Source: Prevotella sp. CAG:891
GTDB lineage: Bacteria > Bacteroidota > Bacteroidia > Bacteroidales > Bacteroidaceae
Direction of reading: 5' to 3'
Length of the DNA: 6,247 nt
Assembly: GCA_000437675.1 (NCBI GenBank)
Contig: FR901673.1
Location: 1-6,247, forward strand
Numbering within the stretch: the first letter of the stretch is position 1; every line of letters begins with the position of its first letter. The position numbers were made by a program, and so were the translations under genes. Shown piece after piece: positions 6,161 through 6,247 of this stretch. The notes beneath the pieces were generated by a model. That model was not told where the DNA came from. It saw only the letters and a program-made list of their open reading frames with translations, and ran no database searches.

Positions 6161-6194
6161 CGACACGGCAAATACCCATTATATATAGGTGTCG
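6161..6194 (-). other. Hairpin at the 5' end of the coaX mRNA
   Basis: CGACAC (6161-6166) is complementary to GTGTCG (6189-6194). With transcription expected to start near 6204-6200, this stem would sit almost at the 5' end of the transcript and could protect it. The 22-base loop is A/T-rich. It matches no riboswitch I know and may be chance. Confidence 0.25.
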
Positions 6195-6207
6195 GCATTT
6201 GCAGATG

Positions 6208-6239
6208 CAAAGTTAGTGCAAGCCGAGAGCTCTACCAAA
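6208..6239 (-). promoter_or_regulatory. Promoter of the coaX operon
   Basis: On the minus strand TTTG (6239-6236) and TAACTTTG (6215-6208) are separated by exactly 20 bases, a full match to the Bacteroidetes primary promoter consensus. Transcription would start near 6204-6200, giving a coaX leader of roughly 95 bases. This start is upstream of both candidate coaX start codons, so it does not by itself decide between them. Confidence 0.75.
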
Positions 6240-6247
6240 TAAAAATC

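Noticed and set aside
6108..6179. 24-residue N-terminal extension of CoaX from ATG 6179
   Set aside because: The extension (MGICRVADK...) has no family similarity, and CoaX proteins start directly at the DxGN strand encoded from 6107.

Overview
The window looks like chromosomal DNA from a member of the Bacteroidales, most likely Prevotella-like. Three things point there: Bacteroidetes-type promoters (TTTG, about 20 bases, TAnnTTTG), A/T-rich translation starts without clear Shine-Dalgarno sequences, and a gene set (coaX, an outer-membrane barrel beginning NSPYSRYG, lptC, and a large SurA_N/parvulin chaperone) that I know as a Bacteroidetes envelope cluster. The genus is an inference. All intact genes read leftward on the minus strand.

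Right part (about 6240 to 3117): a promoter at 6208-6239 starts a probable operon of coaX (type III pantothenate kinase, CoA synthesis), a 437-residue secreted beta-barrel protein, and lptC (LPS-transport lipoprotein). The intergenic gaps are 42 and 88 bases and neither contains a recognisable promoter. A weak terminator-like structure lies after lptC.

Middle (about 3123 to 684): a monocistronic ppiD-like gene with its own candidate promoter, a leader of about 130 bases that can form three small hairpins, and a strong terminator at 684-725. The protein is an inner-membrane-anchored periplasmic foldase or chaperone. It fits functionally with the barrel and lptC genes, since all three serve envelope assembly.

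Left part (1 to 683): no intact gene. It holds a good leftward promoter (84-116) for a gene that begins near position 25 and leaves the window, an 11-base inverted repeat (284-294/358-368), a strong rightward terminator (399-438) with no gene in front of it, and a short decayed remnant (488-648) of an AbiEii-type nucleotidyltransferase toxin. The remnant is frameshifted and cut off after about 50 residues. It is the only trace of a mobile or defence system here and the most interesting item. I found no CRISPR array, tRNA, rRNA, transposase or evidently new multi-gene system.
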